Shown piece by piece: positions 5,854-7,674 of a DNA stretch of 7,674 bases (the stretch's first letter is position 1; each line of letters starts with the position of its first letter). Made by a program: the position numbers and the translations under genes. The notes beneath the pieces are model-generated. The model was given only the letters and a program-made list of their open reading frames with translations, searched no databases and had not been told where the DNA came from. The stretch is from assembly GCA_048885185.1 (NCBI GenBank), contig JBHLQC010000072.1:1-7674 (forward strand), read 5' to 3'. This DNA is from Hermodarchaeum sp048885185 (GTDB taxonomy: Archaea; Asgardarchaeota; Hermodarchaeia; Hermodarchaeales; Hermodarchaeaceae).

Positions 5854-6483
5854 ATGGATGAGCTCATTCTTGTGCGTCATGGACAATCAGAACAACTCGT
5901 GCAGGGATTGACTGGGGGATGGACTAATACCCAGCTCACGGATCTTGGGAAAAAACAAGCTGAAAAAACAGGATATCGCTTACAATCCTTCGTTCAGAGT
6001 CGAACTCCTGTTCTATATGCAAGTGATTTGGACCGGGCAGTTGAAACGGCTCAAATCATTGGGAAAATTCTCGGGATTACGCCACTTTATGATGAGGCTT
6101 TAAGAGAGTTAAATTGGGGAATTGCAATTGACATGACTTTAGAAGCGGCTCAGAAGTTAGAATTGCCAAAGACCAAACCTCTGATTGATTGGGTCCCCTT
6201 TACTGGAGCTGAAAGTCGACGAATGCTCTATGAACGCCTTGCAGAGTTTCTCAGCGCAATTGATGAAAAACGGGACGAACTCGTAATCATAATTAGCCAC
6301 GGGAATGCAATAAGATCCTGTATCTATTGGTGGCTTGAAATCCCTGTGACAAAGCAATCACAGTTTGACTTCGATATTAATACATGCAGCATTACTCATT
6401 TACGCATCAATGACTGGGAGGAAAAAACTCTCTCAGTGCTGAACAGTTCAGACCATCTCCTCCCATTGAAACCTGACAAATAG
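5854..6483 (+). CDS. Histidine phosphatase (phosphoglycerate mutase-like) family protein
   Basis: The protein has 209 residues from ATG 5854. It opens with L-I-L-V-R-H-G-Q-S-E (Arg8, His9), the phosphohistidine motif of this superfamily. Also present are L-T-x-L-G-K-K-Q-A (28-36), Y-A-S-D-L-D-R-A-V-E-T-A with Arg61, L-R-E-L-N-W-G with Glu85 as likely acid catalyst, and I-S-H-G-N-A-I-R with His149. All expected catalytic residues are present, so it should be active. Small members of this type include broad phosphatases, cofactor-dependent phosphoglycerate mutases and alpha-ribazole phosphatases (CobC). The sequence does not choose between these, though the length favours a phosphatase. The motif normally lies within the first ten residues, which with the AAGGTGAT site rejects the longer TTG-initiated form. 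It lies 59 bases after the FAD oxidoreductase with no clear promoter between, so co-transcription is likely. Confidence 0.88.
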   Translation: MDELILVRHGQSEQLVQGLTGGWTNTQLTDLGKKQAEKTGYRLQSFVQSRTPVLYASDLDRAVETAQIIGKILGITPLYDEALRELNWGIAIDMTLEAAQKLELPKTKPLIDWVPFTGAESRRMLYERLAEFLSAIDEKRDELVIIISHGNAIRSCIYWWLEIPVTKQSQFDFDINTCSITHLRINDWEEKTLSVLNSSDHLLPLKPDK

Positions 6484-6525
6484 TTACAAGCATCTGAAAT
6501 TGGTCATTCTGAGTGTATTTCGTTG

Positions 6526-6545
6526 TGCGTTACCGCAAGCTTTTT
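6526..6545 (+). terminator. Weak hairpin with T-tract after the phosphatase gene
   Basis: TGCG (6526-6529) and CGCA (6534-6537) pair around a four-base loop, followed after AGC by five T (6541-6545). The 4-bp stem is short, but archaeal termination can rely on the T-tract alone. The same T-tract overlaps the candidate promoter of the next gene. Confidence 0.3.
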
Positions 6546-6547
6546 AG
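6540..6547 (+). promoter_or_regulatory. Possible TATA-like box for the surface protein gene
   Basis: The sequence CTTTTTAG would give a transcription start around 6568-6572 and a leader of about 25 bases carrying GGTGA (6584-6588). An alternative box, CTTTATCC near 6568-6575, would make the message practically leaderless at GTG 6595. Confidence 0.35.
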
Positions 6548-6594
6548 GAATCTCATCGGGTACGACCCTTTATCCTCTTTGAGGGTGAAAGATT

Positions 6595-7674
6595 GTGCGA
6601 CGCCGAATCCTGAGTACCTCGTTTCTCATCCTTTTAGTGGCATTACCACTTTTACCACCCCTATTCGGGGCTCAACCAACAGCTCCTGCAGTGGTTTCTG
6701 GAGGTCCGGTTGTTCCTGCTGAAAATGACTTGAACGCCACGGATCCCATTATCGACTATGAATATTATACACCTGACACGCCATATGGGAACTCGTCGTT
6801 GCTTAATGTCACTGTAGAAGAAGTCGTTGCCTCGGATATCGGTGTATGTATAGAAGACGACCTGCTCCTTCATAAATTCGGTGTCTACTTTGATGAAAAC
6901 AATTCCATCGTGTTTGAAGATGATCTCCAATACATTGATGGGACTGGTTGGGCAGTGCAAAATTATAGCCTATTTTCACAGAATCTCAATTACTCAGTCT
7001 ATAAGGTCCGATGCCGGTTTGAACGCAATGCATCAGGAGATATCTGGTCTGAAACGACAGGCTGGTCCACAACCTTTGATTATCAACACTTCCTGACAAT
7101 TGGAGATCCCGATTTCACATACATCGGAGATACATCAGATACGATTGACGTTTGGGTGGAATACATTGCCAGTACCGTATGGGGGACGCTTACTCAGGTC
7201 AGTAATAACACCCTTGGCTTTGAGGAAGCGGATGCACCCACCAATGTCACAGAATTCCATTTTGTACTTCAGTACAATATCATCTCAACATATTGGGAAG
7301 TAAATGAACTCAATATCTCCACGTTAATCCCCAATGAATCCTACAGGATTGTGGTGTCTGCCAATTACTCCATCCGCCTACCCCAACAATATGGAACAAG
7401 CGCAAAATCAGAAGCTTTTACTTTCAAGGGACCTTATATCCGGATTGCTAGACCCATTATCAATTACATTGGTCGTGACGTGCAGACTCTGAACATCACG
7501 GTTTCATGGGTATGGCATTCCATCTTTGGTAACCTCACTGATACAGACGTGAGCATCCAAAACTTTAGTATTTATCTCCTCGGGAATGCGACGCCGGCAG
7601 TCAACACTACCTTGAACTGGAATGGAGTCGGGAGTTACTGGTTTGTTGAAAATTTGAATATCAGCTATTACATT
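6595..7674 (+). CDS. Secreted, sequon-rich surface protein with tandem FN3-like domains (5' part)
   Basis: An open frame of 360 codons runs from GTG 6595 to the right edge without a stop. GGTGA at 6584-6588 lies six bases before the GTG. The N-terminus is a textbook signal peptide: R-R-R, a hydrophobic core (about residues 9-24) and a likely cleavage after F-G-A (Ala26). The rest is rich in Thr, Ser, Asn, Tyr and Trp, poor in Lys and Cys, and carries 18 N-x-S/T sequons (from Asn47 to Asn355), as expected of a glycosylated archaeal cell-surface protein. Three related domains of about 115 residues follow one another (about 50-160, 171-277, 286 onward), each with a conserved W-x-V-x-(N/E) strand followed by N-x-S and a Y-x-(V/I) strand, like an FN3 or Ig-type beta sandwich. 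No catalytic motif is seen, so a structural, adhesive or S-layer-associated role is inferred. A membrane anchor may lie beyond the window. Confidence 0.8.
   Translation, partial: MRRRILSTSFLILLVALPLLPPLFGAQPTAPAVVSGGPVVPAENDLNATDPIIDYEYYTPDTPYGNSSLLNVTVEEVVASDIGVCIEDDLLLHKFGVYFDENNSIVFEDDLQYIDGTGWAVQNYSLFSQNLNYSVYKVRCRFERNASGDIWSETTGWSTTFDYQHFLTIGDPDFTYIGDTSDTIDVWVEYIASTVWGTLTQVSNNTLGFEEADAPTNVTEFHFVLQYNIISTYWEVNELNISTLIPNESYRIVVSANYSIRLPQQYGTSAKSEAFTFKGPYIRIARPIINYIGRDVQTLNITVSWVWHSIFGNLTDTDVSIQNFSIYLLGNATPAVNTTLNWNGVGSYWFVENLNISYYI
6742..7674 (+). repeat. Three tandem protein-level repeats of about 115 codons
   Basis: The repeats show in the encoded protein, not as DNA identity. Trp119, Trp234 and Trp349 are exactly 115 residues apart. 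They stand in T-G-W-A-V-Q-N, T-Y-W-E-V-N-E and S-Y-W-F-V-E-N. Asn132-Y-S and Asn247-E-S both lie 13 residues after the Trp. Tyr176-I-G and Tyr291-I-G are also 115 apart, as are I-D-V-W-V (184-188) and L-N-I-T-V (299-303). The first copy has about seven extra residues near its start. The third copy is cut by the window edge. Confidence 0.7.

Noticed and set aside
6565..6586. ACCCT/AGGGT pairing that could hide the ribosome binding site of the surface protein gene
   Set aside because: The stem is only 5 bp with a 12-base loop, and the upstream arm may not be transcribed if the start is near 6570.
6513..6722. Plus-strand frame of 69 codons before and over the surface protein signal peptide
   Set aside because: It overlaps the signal peptide coding region in another frame and has no ribosome binding site or family features.
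1..7674. CRISPR arrays, tRNA or rRNA genes, insertion sequences, defence genes
   Set aside because: No spaced direct DNA repeats, cloverleaf, transposase or known defence domains were found on either strand. All longer gene-like frames are accounted for.

Overview
This window most likely comes from an archaeal chromosome. Several starts carry T/A-rich TATA-like boxes, and the ribosome binding sites are of the GGAGG or GGTGA(T) type that pairs with the archaeal 16S 3' end. The ferredoxin-dependent thiol reductase with its glutaredoxin partner, and the secreted protein dense in N-x-S/T sequons, fit the same picture. The FOXRED1-like oxidoreductase and the sequon-rich surface protein would suit an Asgard archaeon (Thorarchaeia-like), but that is a guess and nothing here proves the lineage. 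I see no tRNA, rRNA, CRISPR array, insertion sequence or integration site.

Layout. Bases 1-360 (minus strand) hold a small thiol-redox operon: a glutaredoxin-like protein followed, through an ATGA overlap, by the first 26 codons of what looks like a ferredoxin:thioredoxin reductase catalytic chain that runs off the left edge. A 159-bp divergent spacer separates it from a 461-residue metallo-beta-lactamase plus double rhodanese protein (520-1905, plus strand), probably a persulfide or sulfane-sulfur enzyme. This gene converges on an LctP-family lactate/glycolate permease (1937-3619, minus strand), with a small inverted repeat between the two stops. A 180-residue DUF308/HdeD-type membrane protein (3758-4300, plus strand) is divergent from the permease and is followed by a clear hairpin and T-tract. 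Next come a FOXRED1-like, DAO-family FAD oxidoreductase (4484-5794) and a histidine phosphatase (5854-6483), which may form a short operon. Last is a secreted, heavily glycosylatable surface protein (GTG start at 6595, open to the right edge) built from FN3-like domains that repeat every 115 residues.

How they may work together. The left third reads as a thiol/sulfur redox neighbourhood: electrons from ferredoxin to disulfides through the reductase and glutaredoxin, and persulfide handling by the divergent enzyme. The lactate permease and the FAD oxidoreductase suggest organic acid or amine use, but their substrates cannot be fixed from the sequence. No defence or mobile system is visible. 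The two most noteworthy items are the MBL-rhodanese protein, whose altered metal motif keeps exactly the three positions that bind iron in ETHE1, and the repeat-built surface glycoprotein.
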